A DNA stretch of 64,000 nucleotides from contig NC_018748.1 in assembly GCF_000263195.1 (NCBI RefSeq), positions 1,302,001 to 1,366,000 of the forward strand. The letters are read 5' to 3'. A model generated the notes under the pieces. That model ran no database searches. It saw only the letters and a program-made list of their open reading frames with translations, and had not been told where the DNA came from. Shown piece after piece: positions 30,805-38,571 of this stretch (position 1 is the first letter of the stretch; every line of letters begins with the position of its first letter). The translations under genes were made by a program, and so were the position numbers. Source of the DNA: Emticicia oligotrophica DSM 17448. GTDB taxonomy: Bacteria; Bacteroidota; Bacteroidia; Cytophagales; Spirosomataceae.

Positions 30805-32202
30805 ATGGAAAATCCAGAAAACTATTACAATTCCGACTTCCAACATGGATACTTGATTGGTGTTGAAAACATCAGAAAGGACAAAGACCAACAAGATGAC
30901 CCTTATGAGGGATATATTTCGAGCCACGTTACCTACGAATGGCTACAGGAACGTATTGTTGAAAAAAAGGAGGAAGTAGCGAAAATCGACGTTGAAATTG
31001 CCGAAACTAAAGAAAAAGAGAAGTCTTCGTTTGATAAACTGCAAGAGCACATCATGGGTATAAACACTCACGCACGTAAAGTGAGTTTTATTCAAGAGCA
31101 AATTGAAGATAACACTACCAATATCAAGCGAATTGAAGGCAAACGCAACAGTAGAGAAACGCCCTATTCGTTTTTGGCTGGCCTTCTCTATTTATCAGCT
31201 GGTATTGCATTTGTATCTGGCGATTTAATTATCTCGCATGAAATTGTGGCTTACGCCCTCAATATTCGTGATAATTATGAGGCTTGGGCATTTGCCATTG
31301 GTTTAGCAATGCTTTCGGTACTACTCAAACCAGCCTACGACCGCCTCGTTGAACAACCATACATTAATGATTATTCACCAAAAACTAAGCGTACTTACGC
31401 CATTTTTCAAGGGTTTTTATTAGTGTTTTCGATAGCTACTATGCTTATTTTGGGTTGGTTTCGCTATGAAGCTTACAAAACAGATAAACTCAAAGAAAGT
31501 ATCAATAAGCAAATTAAGGCCATGCAGCTTAATAGCCAGCCAATGGACCCAACGGCTGTAAATCCTGCTGATAATCAAGCGATTATTCAGAAAATGGATG
31601 AGCAATTAAAAGCTTTTGATAAACTCAATGTTGACCTCGTCAATAGTCCTTGGGCCTTAATGTCGTTTGTTTTGAGTGGAGTTTTATTTGCCGTAGCTGG
31701 TGCCATTTGTTTAGGAATAGCCTTTCCAATTTTGCAGGCTTATTGGTATAATTGGCTTCAAGCTGGGCCTACCATTAAACGCCTCAAAAAAAGAAACCTA
31801 AAATTAGTTGATGAATTAAAAATTGCTGAAAGTGATTTGGCTCAACAATTAGTTCAAAAAAATATCTTAGAACACGATTTGACATTACTTCCGAAGCTTG
31901 ATGAACTAAATGCAGAAAGAAAAGAACTAATGGCAATCATTGAAGATATGCTCAACCGCTCGAAAGTTGCCGACCAAGACCGCCGCATTAATACCTTTGA
32001 TGATGGTTTAGAAAAAGGCCGTGCTAACCGTGAAGAAATGACCGATGATGAGTATGAAGAATTTAGAAGTACTTCGGTTCGACAAATGCGAAATGCACAA
32101 GATAATAAGACCGATAATGGTCCAAAAGTATATCGAAATAATGGGTTGCGTCCGCACCAAGCATTACGAAAAGTAATCACTGAGCAGTTCAACCAAAATT
32201 AA
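30805..32202 (+). CDS. Coiled-coil multi-pass membrane protein (operon gene 3)
   Basis: 465 residues. After a polar N-terminus there is a coiled coil (about 48-115), TM segments near 118-145, 155-173, 196-218 and 280-310, a soluble stretch between TM3 and TM4 (about 220-278) rich in Gln/Met, and a C-terminal coiled coil (about 325-390). The last 70 residues are charged and probably disordered. The plan parallels gene 1 of the operon. It follows the pentapeptide gene by 55 bases and is closed by a strong terminator at 32225, so the three genes form one transcription unit. I recognise no family; a membrane scaffold or mechanosensitive role would be guesswork. Confidence 0.8.
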   Translation: MENPENYYNSDFQHGYLIGVENIRKDKDQQDDPYEGYISSHVTYEWLQERIVEKKEEVAKIDVEIAETKEKEKSSFDKLQEHIMGINTHARKVSFIQEQIEDNTTNIKRIEGKRNSRETPYSFLAGLLYLSAGIAFVSGDLIISHEIVAYALNIRDNYEAWAFAIGLAMLSVLLKPAYDRLVEQPYINDYSPKTKRTYAIFQGFLLVFSIATMLILGWFRYEAYKTDKLKESINKQIKAMQLNSQPMDPTAVNPADNQAIIQKMDEQLKAFDKLNVDLVNSPWALMSFVLSGVLFAVAGAICLGIAFPILQAYWYNWLQAGPTIKRLKKRNLKLVDELKIAESDLAQQLVQKNILEHDLTLLPKLDELNAERKELMAIIEDMLNRSKVADQDRRINTFDDGLEKGRANREEMTDDEYEEFRSTSVRQMRNAQDNKTDNGPKVYRNNGLRPHQALRKVITEQFNQN

Positions 32203-32224
32203 CATCACATAACAATTTGATAAT

Positions 32225-32265
32225 AAGCGATTTAAACTATTTAGGTAGTTTAAATCGCTTTTTTT
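32225..32265 (+). terminator. Terminator of the coiled-coil/pentapeptide operon
   Basis: AAGCGATTTAAACTA (32225-32239) pairs perfectly with 32246-32260 (15 bp, 6-base loop) and is followed by TTTTT. Confidence 0.88.
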
Positions 32266-32383
32266 AATCATTTTTTAATAAAATTGTACTTTTTAAAGAT
32301 TTTTTGCACTTTTCAATGATATTTGTAGGAAATGATATTTTTTTATGCAAAACTTTGTATTGTTAATCAAACGAAAATACAAT

Positions 32384-32809
32384 ATGTCAAGTAAAAAAAT
32401 TGATTTTCTTCTTCCTGCTGATGTTGCTGCTGGTGCAACTTCTGGTATCTTACTAGGTAATTTCAATAACTGGGATTCAAACCAAGGAGTAGCTCTTAAA
32501 AAACAAAAAGATGGTTCATTAAAAGCAACTGTAACATTACAGGCTGGTTTGTACGAGTACCGTTATTTATTAAATGATGGTCGTTGGGTAAATGATACAC
32601 AAGCTTCAAAATATATTCCTGAGTTCGCAGTAGAAAACTGTGTGATTGAAGTTGTAGCTGATGCTCCTGTAGCTCCGGCTCCGAAAGCAAAAGCTGTTAA
32701 AGCTAAAACAACTGCTGAGCCAGTAGCTGCCAAAGCACCTGCCAAGACTGCGAAAGCAAAAACCGCTGAGCCAAAAGTAGAAACTAAAGCTAAAGCAAAA
32801 AAAGCATAA
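32384..32809 (+). CDS. Glycogen-binding-fold (isoamylase N / CBM48-like) protein with Ala/Lys tail
   Basis: 141 residues from the ATG at 32384 (MSSKKIDFLLPA); the frame extends to 32345 but the extra residues look non-coding. Residues 5-95 form an E-set/CBM48-like domain with the hallmarks LLGNFNNWD, LQAGLYEYRYLLNDGRWVND and a conserved Trp pair, the fold found in AMPK-beta glycogen-binding domains and isoamylase N-termini. The last 45 residues are a low-complexity tail made of Ala, Lys, Pro, Thr and Val (AKAVKAKTTAEPVAAKAPAK-type repeats), like a histone-H1/AlgP tail that can bind nucleic acid. There is no enzyme domain. Similar small proteins occur in Bacteroidota. Role unknown. Confidence 0.85.
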   Translation: MSSKKIDFLLPADVAAGATSGILLGNFNNWDSNQGVALKKQKDGSLKATVTLQAGLYEYRYLLNDGRWVNDTQASKYIPEFAVENCVIEVVADAPVAPAPKAKAVKAKTTAEPVAAKAPAKTAKAKTAEPKVETKAKAKKA

Positions 32810-32845
32810 TTCTACCAAACTAAGGCTTTTAAAAATTTTATAGAG

Positions 32846-32880
32846 GGTCTCTTGATATTTTTTCGAGAGACCTTTTTATT
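32846..32880 (+). terminator. Terminator after the CBM48-like gene
   Basis: GGTCTCT at 32846-32852 pairs with AGAGACC at 32866-32872, followed by a T-tract. Confidence 0.75.
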
Positions 32881-32956
32881 TTTACTACCAGTACGAAAAA
32901 CAATTGGCTCGTACAAGCAGTTTTATGCTCAAAAGCGTTCTTAATTTTACTTAGCA

Positions 32957-32973
32957 CGGGTAAAAAATACCCG
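32957..32973 (+). other. Hairpin in the leader of the Cys-motif gene
   Basis: CGGGTA, loop AAAAA, TACCCG: a perfect 6-bp stem 18 bases before the ATG at 32992. Position suggests a leader element that could affect translation, rather than a terminator, because no T-tract follows. Confidence 0.35.
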
Positions 32974-32991
32974 CTTTAATTAATAAATAAT

Positions 32992-33465
32992 ATGGCACAG
33001 GCAAAATTAGAAGTTATTGACGCACTGCGTCGTACTGCAAAAAAACTTAATGAAGGCAATGAATATATGTGGGGACACATGGGTAGTTGTAATTGTGGTA
33101 ATTTAGTACAAGAAGTAACCAGACGTACGAAGGCCGAAATTCATGCTTATGCCATGCAAGGCAACGGGGATTGGAACGAACAAATTAATGAGTATTGCGG
33201 TATTTCAAGAATGCCGATTGATATGCTTATTCATGAGATGCTCACTTCTGGTTTTACGCTCGAAGACATGCAGAATCTCGAAAAACTATCAGATAAACAA
33301 ATTTTAATGCGTTTACCAGCCGAAAAACGTTATCTTCGCCACAATGTAAAGGCAGATGTCATCGTTTATCTTACGGAGTGGGCAAATATGCTCGAAGAAC
33401 AACTCCTTGAAAACATCAAACTGCCTGATTTTTTACAGGAAGAGAAGAAATTAGTATATGCGTAA
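32992..33465 (+). CDS. Conserved-looking protein with GSCNCGN motif, unknown function
   Basis: 157 soluble residues, mostly predicted helical. A compact motif MWGHMGSCNCGNL (about residues 27-39) holds two cysteines and a histidine; a further Cys follows in NEYCGISRMP, so a metal site of Cys/His type is possible. The C-terminal half is helical and acidic. No signal peptide, no TM. Its last 8 bases overlap the start of the beta-barrel gene, so the two are translationally coupled. I recognise the general look of a Cytophagales-restricted family but cannot name one. Confidence 0.8.
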   Translation: MAQAKLEVIDALRRTAKKLNEGNEYMWGHMGSCNCGNLVQEVTRRTKAEIHAYAMQGNGDWNEQINEYCGISRMPIDMLIHEMLTSGFTLEDMQNLEKLSDKQILMRLPAEKRYLRHNVKADVIVYLTEWANMLEEQLLENIKLPDFLQEEKKLVYA

Positions 33466-34093
33466 AATCATTTTAGCGAGTGCGTTGATTATTTGCTCTT
33501 TAAGCATTTTTGCACAAGAACCCGTACCAACAGCTCCAACCACAACTGGAGGTAGAGAAACTCAAAATCAGATATTTTTTGAGAAACCCCAACCAGCGTG
33601 GAAAGATAAACTCCGTTATGGGGGCAATTTCTGGTTAGGATTTTTTGGTGCATTTTACATTGATGCTTCACCAATGGTTGGTTATGAAGTAACTGAAAAA
33701 GGTACAATTGTGGGTGTAGGTGGTACGTTTATTTTTCAAGGAACATTTAACCGAAATAGTGCCGCAAACACAAATAATACGATTTTTGGACCTAAAATTT
33801 TTGTGCGTCAACAAGTATTCAAACGTGTCTTCGTACACGGTGAATATGAGTTTATCAGAGCATACGCCGACCAATTTTATTCATATAATCTAAATTCAGG
33901 AGACCCAAATCGAAAAGTATGGGGCCGTTCGCCACTTATTGGAGCTGGTTTTTACCAAGGAGGTCAGGGAAATCGGGGTAGTTTTATATCTGTAATGTAT
34001 AATTTAGGTTATCCGAATCAAGGTTTTATTAGTCCGCAAAGTTTATTGGGTAGCCAAACTCCTATCACGCTTCGATATGGATTTTTGTTTTAG
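33458..34093 (+). CDS. Outer-membrane beta-barrel protein, unknown function
   Basis: 211 residues with a signal peptide (MRKIILASALIICSLSIFAQ, cleavage after AQ). After a Pro/Thr-rich linker, residues 50-211 show alternating hydrophobic strands with aromatic girdles (GGNFWLGFFGAFYIDAS, VFVHGEYEFIRAY, SFISVMYNLGY) and end in LRYGFLF, a typical C-terminal barrel strand with a terminal Phe. This predicts an eight-strand OmpW/OmpX-like barrel. It overlaps the upstream Cys-motif gene by 8 bases, implying linked production of the two. No substrate is inferable. Confidence 0.82.
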   Translation: MRKIILASALIICSLSIFAQEPVPTAPTTTGGRETQNQIFFEKPQPAWKDKLRYGGNFWLGFFGAFYIDASPMVGYEVTEKGTIVGVGGTFIFQGTFNRNSAANTNNTIFGPKIFVRQQVFKRVFVHGEYEFIRAYADQFYSYNLNSGDPNRKVWGRSPLIGAGFYQGGQGNRGSFISVMYNLGYPNQGFISPQSLLGSQTPITLRYGFLF

Positions 34094-34101
34094 TATCTTT
34101 G
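34071..34101 (+). promoter_or_regulatory. Candidate promoter of the DedA/VTT gene
   Basis: TTCG at 34071-34074 and TATCTTTG at 34094-34101 (perfect TAnnTTTG) are 19 bases apart. The -33 half lies inside the end of the barrel gene. Predicted start near 34108. Confidence 0.45.
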
Positions 34102-34124
34102 CATAAAATATTATTCTCATCTTC

Positions 34125-34155
34125 AATCTCCTTCTTTGATAAGTTGGAGATTTTT
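34125..34155 (+). terminator. Terminator-like hairpin in front of the DedA/VTT gene
   Basis: AATCTCC pairs with GGAGATT (7 bp) and a TTT run follows. It ends the barrel transcript, but it is also downstream of the candidate promoter at 34094, so it could act as an attenuator for the next gene, whose TTG start is 14 bases later. Confidence 0.55.
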
Positions 34156-34168
34156 AATTATATAAGTT

Positions 34169-34840
34169 TTGAAATTCTCTATCAAATACTCTTTTCCGCT
34201 CATTTCTTCTATTTTTCTGACGATTATCCCTCTTATTTTCAGTTCGGCACTTACGGTTGCGGTTATCACACATGAGCAAATAGTATTAGATTTTAGTTGG
34301 CAAGATTGGGTTTGGGCAACTTTGATTTGTTGCATTACTTGTACTTTTGCCTTTACTCCTCCTACCCTTTTGGCTCTGATATTTGGCTATTTTATTGGTT
34401 GGCAAGCAGTTTTGCCCGTTTTTTTAATGAATATGGTAGCCATTTTTTTAGTAAATGCCGTTACCAAAAGAATTGATGGTGATAAATTCAGAGCTTATCT
34501 TTCTGAAAATAAGAAAGTGAACGCTATTTTAGAGAATATCAGAAAGGAAGAATTGAAATTTATTTTTTTTACTAAATTATCGCCTATTCTACCCTTTGCT
34601 CTTACAAACTTTGTTTTTGCGTTATCGGGAGCAAAACTGAAAAATATTCTTATTGGCGGTTTTTTTGGAATGATTCCACGCACATTATTAGCCGTCTGGA
34701 CGGGTTCTCAGGCGAAAGAAATCAGACGTTTACTAGAAAACCCCAACGAAGGCAACCTACAAAAAATATTGATAATTATCTTAGTTATTGTATCAGTGGG
34801 AGGTGTGATGTATTATGTCTTACCTAAGAAAAGTAGTTGA
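34169..34840 (+). CDS. DedA/VTT-domain (TVP38/TMEM64-like) membrane protein
   Basis: 223 residues with five or six TM segments. The VTT domain is shown by TPPTLLALIFGYFIGW (about residues 65-80), the two conserved arginine-bearing stretch FFTKLSPILPFALTNFVFALSGA (about 132-155), and a GGFFGMIPRTLL motif near 162. Members are scramblase-like or flippase-like lipid transporters of the inner membrane (undecaprenyl phosphate recycling in some). The start is a TTG: an in-frame TAA lies at 34163-34165 and no other start occurs for many codons, while the N-terminal hydrophobic segment is needed. A hairpin lies directly upstream. Confidence 0.85.
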   Translation: MKFSIKYSFPLISSIFLTIIPLIFSSALTVAVITHEQIVLDFSWQDWVWATLICCITCTFAFTPPTLLALIFGYFIGWQAVLPVFLMNMVAIFLVNAVTKRIDGDKFRAYLSENKKVNAILENIRKEELKFIFFTKLSPILPFALTNFVFALSGAKLKNILIGGFFGMIPRTLLAVWTGSQAKEIRRLLENPNEGNLQKILIIILVIVSVGGVMYYVLPKKSS

Positions 34841-34889
34841 GAAAAACTGGCAAAGCCATTTGAAACTTTGCCAATTAATTGTATATCTC

Positions 34890-36059
34890 CTATTCAATCA
34901 AATGCCCACAAAATTGAGCTTTATTATCCAAGATTTTTCCGCCTCGTCGATAACCTAATCCACTGGCTTCTCCAACAAAAAATACTCCTGCTTGATATGA
35001 ATTCCCTACCGAATCTTGTATAAAATCGGTATATTCTTGAAAAACTGTTGCTTGCTCAAAGTATTCTCCATCTGTACTATTAGTAGCAACCCCCGAAGTT
35101 GAAATGATTCGTACGTTTGCTCCTTCTCGTCCGAAAAGCACTTTTTCTACGCAAACTTTGCCCAAAATTGGCTTCGAACGAGTTTCTAACAGCAATGGAT
35201 GATTTGGATAAAGCTCCCATAAAACTTTCAAGATAGCCTTCGATTGAAAAAGTAAAGTATATGCTGGATTTAGAATAACCGCTTTATTATTTCTTGAAAT
35301 TTCGGTCAAAATTTGAGCTAATTCGGGTTCGTCCCAACCAATATATTCCCATGGGATGAGTTTAAACCAAAAATCGTATCTTGTAAAACTACCATCGGTT
35401 GGATTTTGCTTATAAATGCCCTCAATGGGTGAAAACTCAACATTTTCAATGTATTCAAAGGCTACTTCGAAGCCCGCTTCTTTTGCTGCTTCGCCCAAAA
35501 CCTGCATATTGGTATCATCTTCAGGAAAATCTTTCATTGTTGAAATCAATAGCGTTTTTTCAAACGTTGGATTCTGACGGTGCAATTCCCGAAATTGTTC
35601 TACAAAAGATTCATATAAAGTATTAAACTGACTGCTCTCGTCTAATCCATTGGCTTTCAGTGAAGCCCATTGAACAACCGCCGTTTCGGGAATACAAGTA
35701 GCGGTATCTGCATTAAATTCGATGAGTTTAATTGGTTTCCCACTTACGCCTCCACTCAAATCAAAACGACCATAAATATGCCAATTAGCATCATTTTCCC
35801 AAGAATGTTTCACTAATTCTATCAAATTTTCGGGAATTCCTAATTCGATAAAACGTTCATTATCAATTATGTGTTGAGCAGCTTCAATATACATTTCGTA
35901 TAATTCGTTGGCAGCCTCAAAATAGGCTTCGGCTTCCTCTTCCGAAACCGCTACCATTTCGTTGGTAATATATGGCAAAGTATCTTCACCGAGCATCCAG
36001 TTCCAACCAATATTGCGAAGAGATGCCTCTGGTGAAATTGCTAATTTCTTTAAATTCAT
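34890..36059 (-). CDS. Glutathionylspermidine synthase-like ATP-grasp protein (YgiC type)
   Basis: 389 residues. The fold is the glutathionylspermidine synthase C-terminal ATP-grasp domain: RFDLSGGVSGKPIKLIEFNADTATCIPE near residues 97-125, a central LIPWEYIGWDEPE stretch, AILNPAYTLLFQSKAIL, and C-terminal EYTDFIQDSVGNSYQAGVFFVGEASGLGYRRGGKI. The amidase half of the bifunctional enzyme is absent, as in E. coli YgiC and YjfC, so the peptide-type ligation substrate is not known. The gene lies 83 bases after a YgiB-like lipoprotein gene on the same strand; the ygiB-ygiC pairing seen in enterobacteria supports a shared job at the envelope. Confidence 0.9.
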   Translation of the reverse strand: MNLKKLAISPEASLRNIGWNWMLGEDTLPYITNEMVAVSEEEAEAYFEAANELYEMYIEAAQHIIDNERFIELGIPENLIELVKHSWENDANWHIYGRFDLSGGVSGKPIKLIEFNADTATCIPETAVVQWASLKANGLDESSQFNTLYESFVEQFRELHRQNPTFEKTLLISTMKDFPEDDTNMQVLGEAAKEAGFEVAFEYIENVEFSPIEGIYKQNPTDGSFTRYDFWFKLIPWEYIGWDEPELAQILTEISRNNKAVILNPAYTLLFQSKAILKVLWELYPNHPLLLETRSKPILGKVCVEKVLFGREGANVRIISTSGVATNSTDGEYFEQATVFQEYTDFIQDSVGNSYQAGVFFVGEASGLGYRRGGKILDNKAQFCGHLIE

Positions 36060-36142
36060 TTACTTAGATTGTTGTGTTAAACTTTTAAAGCTTTAGATGA
36101 TGGCTTTTGGATTGGCCTAATTCAATAAATGTAAAATCTAAC

Positions 36143-36814
36143 TCATGAACTATGGCTGCTATGACCTGAACTATGAAAAAATCCGCTACGACCACCCACT
36201 GGTCGAGCCATGGTTGTGCGTGAGCTACCAATGTTTTGGTGCACTTGGGTAGATTTATTAAAAGCACTACTACTGGCATAGTAACTCATCATTCTTCCAC
36301 CGTAGTAATGATTTCGTCGATGACGAGCAGTATCAGCCTTTGATGTAGAATTATTATTTTGAAATCCGCTTACATCAGGTCGATAAGAAGCATAATTCGG
36401 ACTCATAGTTTTGGCCAACAAATAGCCCATTCCACCAAATAACAAAGCATTAGAAAGATTGCTACTTTGCCCAATTGTATTAGGACTATTTTTCACTTCA
36501 CTATCAATGAGGCCCTGTACAACTTTAGGAGAAAGCGAGTCTTTTTTTCCATCAAGATAAGTTACGATGGCCACCGAGCTATCAATCGGTACTTCTTTCT
36601 CGTCAGTTATCTTAAAAACACCTTTTTCGGTTTCTTTGATATAAGTCTTTACACCTTTGGTATAAACTTCTTCATATTCATACTCTTCATCGGTGCTATC
36701 GCTTCCACAACTTTGTAAAACCATAGTATTGCCAAGAATGGTAATAGCCAAGGTGCTACCAATCGTAATATCCTTTACTTTTCGGATAAAAGTCTTTTTG
36801 CTAATAGGAGTCAT
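36143..36814 (-). CDS. YgiB/DUF1190-like surface lipoprotein
   Basis: 223 residues with an N-terminal hydrophobic segment and a lipobox-like LQSCG near residue 36, giving a lipoprotein after an unusually long charged n-region. A Tyr/Glu-rich region (SDSTDEEYEYEEVY) follows. The middle third contains GGMGYLLAKTMSPNYAS, and the C-terminal half is Ser/Asn/Gly/His/Arg-rich low complexity ending HSSGHSSHSS. That composition and the position directly upstream of a ygiC-type gene fit the YgiB family; sequence identity cannot be judged here. Probably co-transcribed with the downstream ATP-grasp gene. Confidence 0.68.
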   Translation of the reverse strand: MTPISKKTFIRKVKDITIGSTLAITILGNTMVLQSCGSDSTDEEYEYEEVYTKGVKTYIKETEKGVFKITDEKEVPIDSSVAIVTYLDGKKDSLSPKVVQGLIDSEVKNSPNTIGQSSNLSNALLFGGMGYLLAKTMSPNYASYRPDVSGFQNNNSTSKADTARHRRNHYYGGRMMSYYASSSAFNKSTQVHQNIGSSRTTMARPVGGRSGFFHSSGHSSHSS

Positions 36815-36948
36815 TTTTTCAAATTTATAAAGCGGTTTAGTAAAAATTATGGGGCAAATATTTACGAAATAGTATTATTAGAAAAGAATCTTGGGAAGAA
36901 TGGTAATTTCGCCTTGTAATTTGGTCATTTTTATTCGATATTCATCAC

Positions 36949-37854
36949 ATGAAATACTTTACATCCATATTTTTTACTCTTTTTGGAGCGAATTTAGCTT
37001 TTGCACAAAATCCTTACGTACAAGTTTTGGGTATTGCCCAAGATGGTGGTTTTCCGCAAGCCAATTGTCAAAAAGAATGTTGTAAAGCTGTTTTTGCAGG
37101 AAAAACCCCTCGCCAATTAGTTTCTTGCATAGCGATTATCGACCCCATATCGAACCAACAATGGCTTTTTGATGCTACGCCAGATTTTACCCAGCAATTA
37201 CATTTACTCAATGAGCCTAAGCCACAAAATTTAGGTATTTTTCTTACGCACGCCCATATAGGGCATTATACTGGCCTAATGTATTTGGGTAGAGAAGCGA
37301 TGGGGAGCAATCATGTAAAGGTTTATGCAATGCCTAAAATGAAAACCTTTATTGAACAAAATGGTCCTTGGAGCCAGTTGGTAAGTCTAAAAAACATTGA
37401 TTTACAACTTATCAAAGAAGATTCATTAATCAAACTCAATGAGCGAATCAGTGTGCAAGCATTTCGAGTTCCACACCGTGATGAATTTTCGGAAACTGTT
37501 GGTTATAAAATCATTACCTCTGATAAAAGCCTTATTTTTATTCCAGATATTGATAAATGGCAAAAATGGAATAAAGATTTGGCTACCATGGTGAAATCGG
37601 TAGATTATGCCCTGCTTGATGGCACATTTTATCAAGATGGCGAAATCAGTCGGCCCATGAGTGAAGTTCCGCACCCATTTGTAAGCGAAACAATGGCACT
37701 TTTAGCCCCTCTTGCTGCAAAAGAAAAATCAAAAGTTCATTTTATACACTTTAATCACACAAACCCTGTCATGAATGAAAAGTCTGCTGCTTATAAAGTA
37801 GTGCATCAAAAAGGCTTTCAAGTTGCATTCCAAGGGCAAAAACTACGATTATGA
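36949..37854 (+). CDS. Secreted PqqB-like metallo-beta-lactamase-fold hydrolase
   Basis: 301 residues with a signal peptide (MKYFTSIFFTLFGANLAFAQ). The mature part begins VQVLGIAQDGGFPQANC, as in PqqB and its homologs, with the metal ligands of the MBL fold in THAHIGHYTG (about residues 97-106), VPHRDEFSETVGY, IPDID and HFNHTNP near the end. The first HxHxDH-type motif reads THAHIGH, so the Asp is replaced by Ile-Gly, as in PqqB-like proteins. There are no other PQQ genes nearby, so a role in cofactor synthesis is not indicated; a secreted phosphodiesterase or lactonase is possible. It overlaps the next gene by 4 bases. Confidence 0.85.
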   Translation: MKYFTSIFFTLFGANLAFAQNPYVQVLGIAQDGGFPQANCQKECCKAVFAGKTPRQLVSCIAIIDPISNQQWLFDATPDFTQQLHLLNEPKPQNLGIFLTHAHIGHYTGLMYLGREAMGSNHVKVYAMPKMKTFIEQNGPWSQLVSLKNIDLQLIKEDSLIKLNERISVQAFRVPHRDEFSETVGYKIITSDKSLIFIPDIDKWQKWNKDLATMVKSVDYALLDGTFYQDGEISRPMSEVPHPFVSETMALLAPLAAKEKSKVHFIHFNHTNPVMNEKSAAYKVVHQKGFQVAFQGQKLRL

Positions 37855-38561
37855 GCAAAAATCAGCGTATAATTCTCACGGTTATTATTCTTTCAGTTTG
37901 GGCAGCCATTGGTGGTTCGGTTTGGTACTATTTAAAAAAAGTAGAGCATTCGCCTAAATCAAAAGTTTCTAGCCAAGCCGAATACGACACTTTGGTAAAA
38001 CCCTCTAACTATAAGACGTTCATTTCTCAACCTTTCAACAAAGTGGTTTTAGAAACCGATTTAGGCCCAGTAACAGTTTATGTACAGCCTAGTAAAAAGC
38101 ATGAAATCCAGTTTCATCAATCATTCATCAAGTACATAGATATGAGTTATCGAGGCGATACGCTCATTCTACATGTAAATAAAACGCCAAAATCAACTAA
38201 GGAAAATTCTATTCAAAGGCAGATTTATATCTATACGCCCAATATTAGTTATTATAAAGGCGAAGTGAGCCATACGACATTTGCTTATTTACAAATAGAC
38301 CAGCTTAAAATTGATAGCAGAAGCAGTTACGTAAGGTTATTCTCATGCCAAATAGGTAATCTCGAATTATCGACGAATCAGCCGTGTAATTATCGTTTGG
38401 AGGAAACTTCCTATTTCAATAATGTAAGAGCCGATATTAACTCAAGCAGTGCATTTTTATGTAATAGTTTTATTCAAAACGACTTAATTATAAAAACGTC
38501 CAACTTCAAAAATATTGATTTGAGCGAAGATAACGTAAAGAAGATAGTTTTGGAGAAATGA
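37851..38561 (+). CDS. Single-TM anchored protein with beta-helix-like domain, unknown
   Basis: 236 residues: a TM anchor at about residues 7-27, a linker, then a soluble region (about 60-236) of short alternating strands (VVLETDLGPVTVYVQPS, LQIDQLKIDSRSSYVRLF, LELSTNQPCNYRLEE, LIIKTSNFKNIDL). The tail resembles the head domain of the putative auto-transporter adhesin/DUF4097 families, in which each strand ladders onto the next. It starts inside the stop region of the PqqB-like gene (ATGA overlap) and is followed 10 bases later by the subtilase gene, so the three probably share an operon. Function not known. Confidence 0.75.
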   Translation: MSKNQRIILTVIILSVWAAIGGSVWYYLKKVEHSPKSKVSSQAEYDTLVKPSNYKTFISQPFNKVVLETDLGPVTVYVQPSKKHEIQFHQSFIKYIDMSYRGDTLILHVNKTPKSTKENSIQRQIYIYTPNISYYKGEVSHTTFAYLQIDQLKIDSRSSYVRLFSCQIGNLELSTNQPCNYRLEETSYFNNVRADINSSSAFLCNSFIQNDLIIKTSNFKNIDLSEDNVKKIVLEK

Positions 38562-38571
38562 TAATAATGCC

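Noticed and set aside
36949-37854. Pyrroloquinoline quinone biosynthesis gene pqqB
   Set aside because: It is similar to PqqB but has a signal peptide and no pqqA, C, D or E near it.
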